From positions 1,708,560 through 1,772,559 of the forward strand of contig QUOL01000007.1 in NCBI GenBank assembly GCA_009761415.1: a stretch of DNA of 64,000 nt. Direction: 5' to 3'. The notes below the pieces were generated by a model. The model was not told the origin of the DNA. It saw only the letters and a program-made list of their open reading frames with translations, and searched no databases. Shown in pieces: positions 24,105-39,100 of this stretch. Position numbers and translations under genes: made by a program. This DNA is from Sarcomyxa edulis. Taxonomy: Eukaryota > Basidiomycota > Agaricomycetes > Agaricales > Mycenaceae. Each line of letters begins with the position of its first letter. Within the stretch, counting starts at the first letter, position 1.

Positions 24105-27100
24105 ATGTCTTCATCTCTCGAGTCTCCTGGCGACTCGCTCGTTGTGCTTTTCTCTTCTGATAATGTCCGCTTCGAGGTGGAATACGCTATTGCGTATCTT
24201 AGTGTATTTCTGCGTGATCTGATACAAGGCGAGCGTCCGACAATTCTCAACCGGTTACTTTATTGACAAACCAATTCTAGATCCAAACGTCTGTTTTCAT
24301 GGCATTTATCTGTCGAACGTATCGTCCACCATATTGGCCAAGGCATGTACGCCGCATTTCTGTGCCGTTGTGATGAGGACTGCGGTGCTAGGAGTAGATG
24401 GGCTAGACTCCTAAGTGTAGTTCGCCTCTAGGGGGTAAGGTGACGTTTTCTCGGAGGGGATTTTACGTAGCGAGAAATCCTAATGCCCAGTGACTTGTGT
24501 TTGGATAATGTGTCCGTAAAACGGTGGTGAGGTGGGTATGAGATGATGAGGTGTAAGGTAAGCTTCGGACTTGTAGGTTCGTTCTCGGTAGGCCGTTTAG
24601 AGGCTTCGGACAGCTATAGGTTCGTTCTTGGAAAACCTACGAAGGCCTCGGACAGCTTTCGGAGAGCTGATCGATGCTTCGGACGGCTTATAAAACGTCT
24701 TCGGAGAGCTATCGAGAGCTTCGGACAGCTATAAGTTCGATCTTGGAGAACCCTCGAGGGCTTCGGACAGCTTTTGGTGAGCTGACCGATGCTTTGTATA
24801 ACTATAAAACGTCTTCGGAGAGCTATCGAAGGTTTCGGACAGCTCTGAACTGATTTCGGAGAGCTTCGAGGGTTTCGGACAGCTCTGGACTGATTTCGGA
24901 GAGCTACCTTTGTTCCGGGGGTGGTACTGCTGGCTGAATCAAGTCCTTTTCTCTTTGTTTGACCGACTCCTGTAATCGTTTCCTTGTCTCGGTTTCAGAA
25001 GTATGAGAAAGGGATAGAATTCCTATAGAGAGTGACTGGGTAGTTGGTCGATTCGGGTGTGTTCCTCTGGTTCTCGTCCACACTTGTTCTATCTACCGTT
25101 CTCCGTATCCTATCCTACTTTATATATGAATTCCTTCCCTGTCCTTGCCTAATTCTTCACCCCGAGTGCCATCCCAAGGTCCCCGAGATCTCCAATGATG
25201 AAACAGATCCGGTATTGGTTTTGATGTGTCCGAACCTCGCTCAGTGTGAAAGGTTAGGGCCTGAGGTGTTTTCTGAAAGCGTTGCAAGGTGAATTTGTGA
25301 AGGGATGAAACATGTCCGAGTGAGCAGGATGATGGGGAGCTTCCGATAGATTTTTCCAAGATGCGACGGCCAAAGTTGTCCGAGAAGAGTGAATTTGATG
25401 TGGGTTGCTAGGCGGAAACCTGTAGTGTCTTTGTTAGCGGGCGATACCTCGCTTACAAGTGCTGTGTCATGTGATAAACACAGAGGGAAGAATATTCCGT
25501 AGCACCACTTGGTCAGGGTGGACGGAGGTCTTAATGAGGCGTCCAGATGCATGGAAAGGTGTGAATTGAGATCGCAATGTAAGGGGAATATGTCCGATTT
25601 GATAGGAAGAACAGCTCAGGGCAGCAAGCATCACGTTGGCGGTATGTCGACTGGTGGCAATGTTTTATCGGTGAAGTATCTCTCGATGAGGTCTTCTAGA
25701 GGTGAAAGGGAGCCTGCTGAAACGATTTGGGATCTGTCCGAAGGATCTAGGGGGCTGCGGAGAGGTGATCGAGTACATTGGGCCTTCGGTCAGGTGAAAC
25801 GACGATAGGGAATTGGGTTCTGGCGGTAGATTTCCTTCGGAGAAGTTGTTCGTGTGTGATTTCAGGTATTCCAAAACGTTCTGAGACGTGACCGAAGGCG
25901 GGTTAGCGTTTCGTGAGTGGATGAAGAGGCCGCTTTCGGGGAGGAACCGTCAAGTAGTGGGTACTTGGTGTCTTTCAGTGTCCGGTCATTCGAAAAGTAA
26001 GTCGTTTGTGGTAATACCACCAGTATCTCTGTAGTTAGCTATGTCTGGGGAGTCGCATAAGAGTAGGTTGTTGTATAGTTGTCGATTCCTTGGCTGGGGA
26101 TGCTGGCATCCTCACACTTCCCCCTAACTTTTAAATATCGACCGTCCCCGGTCGATCATCCGGAGGGCAAACACAACAACGTGTCCGTGACCGAAACAGG
26201 GCAAGGACGACCGGCCAAGGACCTATAAATTCCAAGGTTAAGACAGCCAGAGCTTTCCTGAAAGCAACAAGACAAATGGATCCCATAGCAAAAGAACTCT
26301 TCTTTACGCGCTGCCTCGATCTAGACGGGATAGATGGCGATATTACGATGGCAACTTTCCTCGGATACCTGCGTAACAATATCCGTCCCATGGTTCACCT
26401 AGTTGTTAGCTGCATTTTTCAGGATGCAGTGGCGGACGTTCTCCTTCCGGGGTTCTCGAGTCACGGTGTATACACGTTGAGAAAGCACGTTAAAATCCTG
26501 TGCCAGCACATGGTGAGTGCGTGTGCGCCTTTCAGGGGGTCCGTGCTAATTGCGAAGGTTAAGGTATTCATGCTCAGACTTAGATGGGTACTGAAGGGGA
26601 GGTGCATGGACGATACCACGGAGCCGTTTCCCAAGGAAGCAGTGACCGCCGTTTACCAGGTGCAGCGATGTGTCCACGTCGTAGGGTTTTCCGGGGATCA
26701 GGACGAGGACGAGGCACATAAGATCGACGTTATCTTGTACTTCATAGAAGAATATGCCCGCCGATCGACATTTGGCGTCGCTTTCGATTACATCGAGGCG
26801 GACCCGCGTGGTCGGTTCCATGCGCATGCCGTGTTGAAGAAGCATCCATACAGCGGTCCCAGGGTACATCGAGATGGTACGATCAGTACGGACAGGGGCA
26901 ACAGCCTCGAAGGGGAAGAGAATCCTGCTAACAACGAAGACGAAGGCATATCCGTCATAAGTATTGCAACGGACGACGAGGACGAAGAAATGGAGGTGGC
27001 CGAGGTAGAAAGGGCCTTGTCCGGTAAGAATTCTGACACTTTAGCGGTGCGGCAACGAGCTGATCGGAGAGGTACAGTCCAGCCACTCGCGAGCTTGGCA

Positions 27101-30100
27101 ACACACGGGGCATTTCGCCTGCTTTTGGAGACGTTATCCGAAGAGGAGAGGAACGGTTTGATTGGCGGGGCGGCGATTATCGAACAGGGACTAAACAATT
27201 TGTCGGGAGCATGAGGCGGCGAGAAGGGGGAAGGGTTCGGAGAGGTGATCGAGGGCATGCAGTCATCATGTACATATAAACGACGAGTCCTTTCGTGTTG
27301 AAAATCGAAATGCCTGCCCGTAGTATGCAAATGGCTCGCGAGAGGCTCTGCGACTACTTCATGACGCTGAACGTCCCGTCCTTCATTCGACCCGTCTTCT
27401 ATCCGCACGAGGGCTTCGATGGATTCTTCCGCAAACGCCTTCGTATGATGTTCGGTGTCATCCAGGCGACGCTTCCCCATAGGGTGACAGCATTTCCCGA
27501 TGACACCGATAGCGTTATCGGGCAGTATACGCTGTCGAGGCGGCTTATGCGGTTTTTCGTCGAGAACGTTGTACGGGCTTCCACCGTTTTTCAGCGGGGC
27601 AACGCAGAGATACTAAAAAATCCTTCTGCGCAGGAACTCATCGTTGCATACCGTCAGCGGGCCAGGACCGATGCCAACGCCGCCGAATTTAAAATTCCTT
27701 CAGAGGTATCCCGTATGATGGAGTTCAGTCTTATCGTTTATGACAAGGTCGGATTTCACGGGGACTGGGCCCTCAGCAGCGTCGGTCAGAGGAGGGAAAT
27801 GCTTCAGTCACTAAAAGATGAGGCCGACGTTAACGCTTCATTGACTGGCGGGGCAAAGGAGTATCCCGAATTTGAGGACCTGGTGTTCTGGTAAGCAGGC
27901 GCCGTCGGTCTCGTTCTTTGGGCCCCTCAGAGGGATACTAATAGTCGGAAATTCGCATTTCAGAACGCACGCGTAGCGGGGAAGCTTTCCTGGATGTGAC
28001 CGAGGGGGTTTTTGTCGTCGTTGGTACTTTAATGGGTAAACACTCCTTTCGCGTGCCGTGTTCAGAGATCTTGTAGTTTATGGAATGCACTGTCAGTCCG
28101 GAGGGCAACAACGATCTCGGGCAGCCTCCCAACCTCCTTTATAAAGGGTACCGATGTCCGATGATTCCACCCGCTGTGCGCAGACATTTGAATCGCGGAC
28201 AGTTCGTAACTCCGTCAGCGGCTCTTGATGAGAGGAAAGTTCAGAGGGGAGGCGAGTGAGATGAGAACGGAGAGAGGTTATTAATGCTTTCAGAGCTTTT
28301 CTTCTTTACAATTTCGCTATATCGCTCAGTGGCCTGGTCATCATTTCGTTCTTCCGTAGCCTCGCAGATATGCGATGTCAGGATGATCTTCTCGTCCCGT
28401 TGTGAGGATGCCAGCATCCCCAGCCAAGGAATCGACAACTATACAACAACCTACTCTTATGCGACTCCTCAGACATAGCTAACTACAGAGATACTGGTGG
28501 CATCACCACAAACGACTTACTTTTCGAATGACCGGACACTGAAAGACACCAAGTACCCGCTACTTGACGGTTTCTCCCCGAAAGCGGCCTCTTCATCCAC
28601 TCACCAAACGCTAACCCGCCTTCGGTCACGTCTCAGAACGTTTCGGAATACTTGAAATCACACACGAACAACTTCTCCGAAGGAAATCTACCGCCAGAAC
28701 CCAATTCCCTATCGTCGTTTCACCTGACCGAAGGCCCAATGTACTCGATCACCTCTCCGCAGCCCCCTAGATCCTTCGGACAGATCCCAAATCGTTTCAG
28801 CAGGTTCCCTTTCACCTCTAGAAGACCTCATCGAGAGATACTTCACCGACAAAACATTGCCACCAGTCGACATACCGCCAACGTGATGCTTGCTGCCCTG
28901 AGCTGTTCTTCCTATCAAATCGGACATATTCCCTTTACATTGTGATCTCAATTCACACCTTTCCATGCATCTGGACGCCTCGTTAAGACCTCCGTCCACC
29001 CTGACCAAGTGGTGCTACGGAATATTCTTCCCTCTGTGTTTATCACATGACACAGCACTTGTAAGCGAGGTATCGCCCGCTAACAAAGACACTACAGGTC
29101 TCCGCCTAGCAACCCACATCAAATTCACTCTTCTCGGACAACTTTGGCCGTCGCATCTTGGAAAAATCTATCGGAAGCTCCCCATCATCCTGCTCACTCG
29201 GACATGTTTCATCCCTTCACAAATTCACCTTGCAACGCTTTCAGAGAACACCTCAGGCCCTAACCTTTCACACTGAGCGAGGTTCGGACACATCTAAACC
29301 AATACCGGATCTGTTTCATCATTGGAGATCACGGGGACCTTGGGATGGCACTCGGGGTGAAGAATTAGGCAAGGACAGGGAAGGAATTCATATATAAAGT
29401 AGGATAGGACATGGAGAACGGTAGATAGAATCAGTGTGGACGAGAACCAGAGGAACACACCCGAATCGACCAACTACCCAGTCACTCTCTATAGGAATTC
29501 TATCTCTTTCTCATACTTCTGAAACCGAGACGAGGAAACGATTACAGGAGTCGGTCAAACAAAGAGAAAAGGACTTGATTCAGCCAGCAGTACCACCCCC
29601 GGAACAAAGGAAGCTCTCCGAAATCAGTCCAGAGCTGTCCGAAACCCTCGAAGCTCTCCGAAATCAGTTCAGAGCTGTCCGAAACCTTCGATAGCTCTCC
29701 GAAGACGTTTTATAGTTATACAAAGCATCGGTCAGCTCACCAAAAGCTGTCCGAGGTCCTCGTAGGTTCTCCAAGATCGAACTTATAACTGTCCGAAGCC
29801 CTCGATAGCTCTCCGAAGACGTTTTATAAGCCGTCCGAAGCATCGATCAGCTCTCCGAAAGCTGTCCAAGGCCTTCGTAGGTTTTCCAAGAACGAACCTA
29901 TAGCTGTCCGAAGCCTCTAAACGGCCTACCGAGAACGATCCTACAAGTCCGAAGCTTACCTTACACCTCATCATCTCATACCCACCTCACCATCGTTTTA
30001 CGAACACATTATCCAAACACAAGTCACTGGGCATTAGGATTACTCGCTACGTAAAATCCCCTCCGAGAAAACGTCACCTTACCCCCTAGAGGCGAACTAT

Positions 30101-33100
30101 AGTTAGGAGTCTAGCACATCTACTCCTAGCGCCGCAGTCCTCATCACAACTGGAGCCCACCGCGAGGGGGATTGAAAGCCTCTTCTTAGGCCTTCCAAAA
30201 TACCGCGATTATCCGTTAAAAATATCCATAAAACGACCTCTCCAAAGAAACTGCTCCGTTCACCGTTACCACCGTCAATAAATCACAGATGGGTCTCATC
30301 CCAGACGCTTCCTTCCAATCATAGACATCACGCATAAAAGGAACTACTTCTCTACCCTATCCACAGACATTACTTCCAACGACTATATTAAAACGAATAT
30401 ACGTCTCTCAGTCTCCGAAATTAAAAGAAACGGAATCGTGGATTATTTTCTTATAAAAATACATAGGAAACAAAAATATTACTTTCAATCCGAACTACTA
30501 TCTTACGCGGTATCGGCCTCCTCCTCCTCAAAAATAAACCCGTACTGGTCCTCAACTTGCGATATTGCAGCGTCGATAACACCCGACAACTGATCACGGA
30601 TGACCGGGGCGAGCTTACCGAAAACCTCGACACCAGCAGCGCCGTCAAGAATCCTGACCTTCAAGCCGTCAACCATTGACTTCCACTTTCCTCGGCGACC
30701 TGTGGCCTGTTGACCCTGGGAGACGGACGGGGGATTGACCGAGGAAGGTCCAGATGGCTCGACAATACCCGTATCATCGAAACCTTCGAAATGACTCGCG
30801 AACTCTCGCTGAAGAACGGTCTTGCGGGTTTCCGGAATACGCATCTCACCAAAAGAAATTGGAATCTCGGACAAGGTATCACTGGGTACCGACTCCGCAG
30901 CATGGTGACCACCAACGAGCTTGGGTACTACGAATAAAGAAAGCAGTAAATTTAAGGGAAACGCGATTCCTGGAACAAAACGCACCACGTATTTCCAAAG
31001 ACGCAGACTGGGATCCTTCGACAACAACCGGTGAAGTCTCGCGAGCCTTTCCTTTCCCTTTACCTTTCGAAGGCATTTCTTGGCGCTCGCTGATAGTCGA
31101 AGGGCCAGGGAGACTGTTGGAAGTTTCGAAGACGGGAGCGGTTTTCTTTGGGGCAATAACGATTTCCCCCAGTTGAATCGCTTGGGAAAGGTCAAGGAGG
31201 CCTTCGCCCTCGTGTATATCACAGCCGATCCTTCGAGCAAAACACCGGTCGCAGGCGTGGCTACGATGCCCGTTGCAGGTCACGTTGTTCTTAATGCACG
31301 CGCTACAACGCCAGTCCTGTAAAGAAAGATATGGGGCTTAGAAAGAGTTAGAACAAAAGGGAGGAAACGTACTAGGTGACGGATGAAATAAGGCTGATGG
31401 GCCTTTAGGATACGACCTGCTCTCTTTGAAGAAATACCCGGGGGTTTCTTGATAGGAACTACGCGAATTTTGGAAGGACCTATAACTTCGACGCGAGGAC
31501 GAACGATGTCGGTACTAAACTCCTCCCTTGGGCGCTTGACTCCGCGAGGATGCCTGACCCTCACTTCAGGAGACGATACGTCTCCCTCGGAACTCTCGGG
31601 GTTGACCGCGGAACCAATGGTTGCTGGGGGTGGATCTGTCGCGTGAACTGTGGCGACGCCGCTGGGACCGGAATCGGTATCATCGGCTGAAAAGAATAAA
31701 TCGAAATCAGTCAAAGGAGGACGGGAAAGCGGGAACTGACTTACCAAGCTCATCGATCTCGTCCTCGGACAAGTTGGGAAACTCGGAAGTCCCCAGTATC
31801 TTTTCAAAGCTACCGTACCACGGAGCAGGAGTCTCTTCCTTAGCAGGAAGGAAGAGGGGAGTGCGACGAGCGGGGAGATTATATTCGAGCGCCTCTAAGA
31901 AAAAGTCGGGAATGACGACCAGCTGGCGAACAAAGCCAATGATATCGTCATCCAAGGCAGGGAAATCGTCGAAAGCTGGAGGAAACGGAGGCGTCCACCC
32001 AATGTGTAGGAAAGCCACACAAGCTGAGTGGAGCTCCTCGCGACTTCTCGCGGTAGCCGGACGGAGCGCCTCAATCAGACCATACTCGGCGCCTGAAATC
32101 CTCCGTGTCGACCTCATGGAGTCCGAAACCTGTGCTGGAACCTTGGTGGTAGGAAGGCCACCGGATAGCGCGAGGTTGAAGGCCTCAGAGAACGTAAAAT
32201 CGGGAGCGACTTGTGACGTAGACGACGATAGAGGCATGGGAATAGTCTTAGGAGGTAATGGGAGAGGTGATCGAGACGCGTTTGGTGCTGGAAAAATGGT
32301 GGGCAGAGGGCGATTGAGAATTGATCGATAAAGTTCGAAAGTGATTCCATACCTCGGCGATCTCGTTTCGGGTATCTCCAGGCACGTGTCGATCTAATCG
32401 CGCTTCGCATCTCGCGGCGGCACCAAACAAAGGAGAGGCCGATGCCAAACACCCACTGGTAACCGAAGGATCGGACAGCCTAAAGGAGATCGGGCTCGAT
32501 CACATCGAAAAACGAAGAAAGTCGAGACCGGAGAACAACAATCATGGAGATAAAAATCGTCGGAGCAAGCATATCCAGGCGAACAAGCACGATTGAAAAT
32601 GAAATAATGGAAGTCATCGAACATAAAAAGTTAAGGGTTAAACGGTACCCAGGAAGTCGATAAGAAGAACGAACGATTAAAGCAAGCACGAAACGGACAA
32701 GTTTGCGCCATGGGAGTCATAAACCCATAACGGATAGAGAGCGACGGCTCTCCTGTACACAGTGACGAAATACTGCGAAAAGACATGGACGACAAACGAT
32801 CAAAAGAAATTGGAAGAAAAACGACTATGCGGGGTTCGGAGACGGTAGATCTGGCTGGCCAGCGGATCTACTGACGCAGACCGAACCCAATTATGCGCTG
32901 ATATGATAAAAGTATGCAACTCACGACGTTTTACAGATTTACGAGGAGACCGAGACGCTGGATCTCACACTATGCAAAATTATGAACGAATTATGCGCCT
33001 GTTATCAGGCATTTATTTTACAAGAGACAAGGAATCGGAAACTCATCGGACGGTCTACAGAATGGTAGTATCAGGTACCGCTCCAGCTCCTCGACGATTA

Positions 33101-36100
33101 GCCCTTGCCCCTCCGCGACCTCTCCCACGCGTCGCAGCGTTCCGAGGATCTACCTGTCCGAAAGCTCCAGGGCCGAAATGAACTTGGTGGAGACCTCCGA
33201 GACGAGGATCGGGAACGTCTCCGTGAAGACGGACCTCTTCAAAGCCCTCTTTCACGGGAAACCTCGCGACGAAAGGGACAAGAGGATATTGAGGAGCAGG
33301 AAGAATAGGATTGGGAACGAAAGCCGCCCGCAATCTGAGCAGGTCGTTAACTTGCTGCTGCTTCATTTCGGGAAGCACGCCGTACACGTTGTACGCATCG
33401 GACGACTCAAATCCATCGAAATCCAGGGCGGTCCCGACGTATCCGACCTAGAAAAGGACGAAAAGAAATAAATCAACGAAGGATGAGAACCAAGAAATAA
33501 GTAAAACGCGCCTGGGCAACCATCTCGCTCTTCACCGACGATAAAAGATACCCAACGTTCCTAACGTTGACCGCAACGTAGTCCCCCTCGAAACCAAAGT
33601 TCTTCAGAAAGAACTCGAGCATGGCGACGGTAGTGGTGGCTTGAGCAGGAATCGGAATGGTATCCCAAGAGCCTGATTTAATGGCCTCGGAGGCTCGGAG
33701 TTTCATAGCTTGATGCTGGACGGACGATGTTGAAAGAGGAACGATGAAGGAAAAACAAGCGAGCCGCTTACTACGTAATTGACGATCCGGGTGAGGAGGG
33801 TCCTGACCCAGAGCCTTTCCTCGAGAGGAACGTCCGTCGGACACCTCCCATTTACGGAGAGATGAACGATGCCTAGGAGGCTACGAATTGACCGAGACCA
33901 GATGGTGGTCGGAGACCTCTCATTTTCGAGGTCGGGATCCTGGGGATTTTCGGGAAAGCGATTTGCAGACAAACGGAGAATAAAGGACATCGTTGATGGA
34001 ACTTTACTGACTTAAGGATCAGAGCAAACGATTCGGGGAGGTTTATATATGCAGACTACAATAAGTGGCATATGATTCTGGGAGCGTTACTTTACTCCGT
34101 CGTTTCCTCCTCCGACCCTGGCCAGTCCTCCGCGTCGCTATATCCTGCACCTTCGGACTCCCCCTCGACTACGACAACGCGCTTAGGTACGACCCTTTCG
34201 AGGAGATCGAGACGGATCGATCTGGTCATCGCGCTTTCCAACGCGGCATCCCCGGGCTTCTCGTACTCCGGCCAATCGAAGGCATCTTCAGCCGACGCGT
34301 AAGCTGCCAGGGCGCGTATGCTAAGCTCGGTAAGAGCTCGGACGGCTTCGACCTCCCAATGAATGGGGCTTGCTGGCTGAATTCGGACAGCCCGACAAAT
34401 CAAGCGCAAATGGCTAATCGTTCTATTCATCTCGGACGGAATCATGTATAAACGCCTGTCCTGCTTGTTCAGCTCCTGCCACTGGCTGTGGAAATGGACC
34501 TGTTACCGATCAAGTGAAAACCCGTCAAACAATGAGATCGCTAAGGGTCGAGTTTAGACCAACGTACCGCGAGGAGCAACACGATTTGCGCATTGCAGTA
34601 GTAGGGAACCCTCTCGCGACCAGTTAAAGCTACGAAGTAGCCATCGGGCCCGAGTTCACGGAATATAAAATCGGCAACGAGGCCGACAGCGGGGCGCAGG
34701 AGGCACCTGAGATAGTGAATCATTCCGTCACGATCAAGGATATCGAACGTTGCTGCCTCTTGGGCAAGAGTGTTCAAAAGGACTTGGTGTAGGGGTTCCA
34801 TAATTTTCATGGGCTCTGCGGTGACCTGTACGGAGGAATTGATTCACCCTCTTTATACTAAAAATATCGCGCTATTCAGCTATCGGACACCCCTTCTACT
34901 TGCCCGTACCCTCCCCTGCCAACCGTATCACGAACTCCGGAAATTCCACGGCAACTGCCTCTCGGTGCATTACAGGGACGATAGACCAAAGGAACTCCTT
35001 CGTTAAATCCTTCCTCTTCACAAGTACATCCTCATCGTACCCGAGCTCAACTCCGTGATGGATAAGGAATAGCTGCACCATGCTTGCGAGGCGCAACGCT
35101 TCTGACGGAACCACGGCCTCGTCTCCTCGGCCAATTGCTGTCACCCTATCCCTAAACCGTAGAATGGCATCCTAGAAGACGTAAGGTTAACACTCCGAAG
35201 CTCACCGAGTGAACCACGGACGCCTACCAAATGATCCAACACGATGCGGAACCAGCCTTTCGTCTCGCTCCATATGATTGGTTCAACGGTGTCTCTCGGG
35301 GAACTCGTTATAAGATAAGCCGCGTACCCCCGCTCGACGATCTCCATCATAGGGCGGAGGCGGAACCGAAGGTAATTTGTAAAGCCCTCGGTAGGAGCGA
35401 AATCCCCGGCAAGAACTTCAGGAGGATGAGCGTACGACAAAAACTCGTCTCGGAGAGCTTGAGTAAACGATGAACTAACGACATGCGACATTTTGGCTGG
35501 AATAACGATGGCTATCCTGCGCCAGCTGGCGTTCTTTATACCTCATCGGACTTAGGACTGACGTCTCGGACCGATAAGAGGTGTCCGAACGGACTCCGTG
35601 CAGCCACTGTTAACCGTTGGATTTTCCGGACCGTGCCTTATCAGAAGCAGTAAAGACGCATGTCCTTCGGTATAGATGCTCACGGAACGATTGCGAATGC
35701 CACATGCAAAAGAACACGAGCTGGCCGCCACGTCGCGCCGCTACCCTGGGACCATCTTTTCGACTATTGTCGCAGGTCCTTGCCTCACCTGATACACTTC
35801 GCCGTGTCTCGTTCCTTCGCAAAGATTTCGCAAGATCGCGGTCACATCACCCGCACACGTATTAACCCGCACAGTCTCAACTGCGCCGTAAGAACAACGA
35901 CGATCAGGACGCAAGCCACCTCGATCTAAACGGCCATGACTTCATGAAGCCACTGGCGCTTGACGGCTGTCGGCTTTGAGCGCTGTAGAAATGCAACTGC
36001 ATCATCTTGAAGAAGAGAACAGCATCTTGCGCCGGCCGAGTTATTGAACGGTGTGATGAGGACTGCGGCGCTAGGAGTAGATGTGCTAGACTCCTAACTA

Positions 36101-39100
36101 TAGTTCGCCTCTAGGGGGTAAGGTGACGTTTTCTCGGAGGGGATTTTACGTAGCGAGTAATCCTAATGCCCAGTGACTTGTGTTTGGATAATGTGTTCGT
36201 AAAACGATGGTGAGGTGGGTATGAGATGATGAGGTGTAAGGTAAGCTTCGGACTTGTAGGATCGTTCTCGGTAGGCCGTTTAGAGGCTTCGGACAGCTAT
36301 AGGTTCGTTCTTGGAAAACCTACGAAGGCCTCGGACAGCTTTCGGAGAGCTGATCGATGCTTCGGACGGCTTATAAAACGTCTTCGGAGAGCTATCGAGG
36401 GCTTCGGACAGTTATAAGTTCGATCTTGGAGAACCTACGAGGACCTCGGACAGCTTTTGGTGAGCTGACCGATGCTTTGTATAACTATAAAACGTCTTCG
36501 GAGAGCTATCGAAGGTTTCGGACAGCTCTGAACTGATTTCGGAGAGCTTCGAGGGTTTCGGACAGCTCTGGACTGATTTCGGAGAGCTTCCTTTGTTCCG
36601 GGGGTGGTACTGCTGGCTGAATCAAGTCCTTTTCTCTTTGTTTGACCGACTCCTGTAATCGTTTCCTCGTCTCGGTTTCAGAAGTATGAGAAAGAGATAG
36701 AATTCCTATAGAGAGTGACTGGGTAGTTGGTCGATTCGGGTGTGTTCCTCTGGTTCTCGTCCACACTGATTCTATCTACCGTTCTCCATGTCCTATCCTA
36801 CTTTATATATGAATTCCTTCCCTGTCCTTGCCTAATTCTTCACCCCGAGTGCCATCCCAAGGTCCCCGAGATCTCCAATGATGAAACAGATCCGGTATTG
36901 GTTTAGATGTGTCCGAACCTCGCTCAGTGTGAAAGGTTAGGGCCTGAGGTGTTCTCTGAAAGCGTTGCAAGGTGAATTTGTGAAGGGATGAAACATGTCC
37001 GAGTGAGCAGGATGATGGGGAGCTTCCGATAGATTTTTCCAAGATGCGACGGCCAAAGTTGTCCGAGAAGAGTGAATTTGATGTGGGTTGCTAGGCGGAG
37101 ACCTGTAGTGTCTTTGTTAGCGGGCGATACCTCGCTTACAAGTGCTGTGTCATGTGATAAACACAGAGGGAAGAATATTCCGTAGCACCACTTGGTCAGG
37201 GTGGACGGAGGTCTTAACGAGGCGTCCAGATGCATGGAAAGGTGTGAATTGAGATCACAATGTAAAGGGAATATGTCCGATTTGATAGGAAGAACAGCTC
37301 AGGGCAGCAAGCATCACGTTGGCGGTATGTCGACTGGTGGCAATGTTTTGTCGGTGAAGTATCTCTCGATGAGGTCTTCTAGAGGTGAAAGGGAACCTGC
37401 TGAAACGATTTGGGATCTGTCCGAAGGATCTAGGGGGCTGCGGAGAGGTGATCGAGTACATTGGGCCTTCGGTCAGGTGAAACGACGATAGGGAATTGGG
37501 TTCTGGCGGTAGATTTCCTTCGGAGAAGTTGTTCGTGTGTGATTTCAAGTATTCCGAAACGTTCTGAGACGTGACCGAAGGCGGGTTAGCGTTTGGTGAG
37601 TGGATGAAGAGGCCGCTTTCGGGGAGAAACCGTCAAGTAGCGGGTACTTGGTGTCTTTCAGTGTCCGGTCATTCGAAAAGTAAGTCGTTTGTGGTGATGC
37701 CACCAGTATCTCTGTAGTTAGCTATGTCTGAGGAGTCGCATAAGAGTAGGTTGTTGTATAGTTGTCGATTCCTTGGCTGGGGATGCTGGCATCCTCACAC
37801 TTCCTCCTAACTTTTAAATATCGACCGTCCCCGGTCGATCATCCGGAGGGCAAACACAACAGCGTGTCCGTGACCGAAACAGGGCAAGGACGACCGGCCA
37901 AGGACCTATAAATTCCAAGGTCAAGACAGCCAGGGCTTTCCTGAAAGCAACAAGCCAAATGGATCCCATAGCAAAAGAACTCTTCTTTACGCGCTGCCTC
38001 GATCTGGACGGGATAGATGGCGATATTACGATGGCAACTTTCCTCGGATACCTGCGTAACAATATCCGTCCCATGGTTCACCTAGTCGTCAGCTGCATTT
38101 TTCAAGATGCTGTGGCGGACGTTCTCCTTCCGGAGTTCTCGAGTCACGGTGTATACACGTTGAGAAAGCACGTTAAAATCTTGTGCCAGCACATGGTGAG
38201 TGCGTGTGTGCCTTTCAGGGGGTCCGTGCTAATTGCGAAGGTTAAGGTATTCATGCTCAGACTTAGATGGGTACTGAAGGGGAGGTGCATGGACGATACC
38301 ACGGAGCCGTTTCCCAAGGAAGCAGTGACCGCCGTTTACCAGGTGCAGCGATGTGTCCACGTCGTAGGGTTTTCCGGGGATCAGGACGAGGACGAGGCAC
38401 ATAAGATCGACGTTATCTTGTACTTCATAGAAGAATATGCCCGCCGATCGACATTTGGCGTCGCTTTCGATTACATCGAGGCGGACCCGCGTGGTCGGTT
38501 CCATGCACATGCCGTGTTGAAGAAGCATCCATACAGCGGTCCCAGGGTACATCGAGATGGTACGATTAGTACGGACAGGGGCAACGGCCTCGAAGGAGAA
38601 GAGAATCCGGCTAACAACGAAGACGAAGGCATATCCGTCATAAGTATTGCAACGGACGACGAGGACGAAGAAATGGAGGTGGCCGAGGTAGAAAGGGCCT
38701 TGTCCGGTAAGAGTTCTGACACTTTAGCAGTGCGGCAACGAGCTGATCGGAGAGGTACAGTCCAGCCACTCGCGAGCTTGGCAACACACGGGGCATTTCG
38801 CCTGCTTTTGGAGACGTTATCCGAAGAGGAGAGGAACGGTTTGATTGGCGGGGCGGCGATTATCGAACAGGGACTAAACAATTTGTCGGGGGCATGAGGC
38901 GGCAAGAAGAGGGAAGGGTTCGGAGAGGTGATCGAGGGCATGCAGTCATCATGTACATATAAACGACGAGTCCTTTCGTGTTGAAAATCGAAATGCCTGC
39001 CCGCAGTATGCAAATGGCTCGCGAGAGGCTCTGCGACTACTTCATGACGCTGAACGTCCCGTCCTTCATTCGACCCGTGTTCTATCCGCACGAGGGCTTC

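Noticed and set aside
25044..25874. Open frames of 70-100 codons in the terminal repeats, present in all four copies
   Set aside because: They persist only because the repeats are near-identical copies. They overlap on both strands and lack motifs, splice support or good starts.
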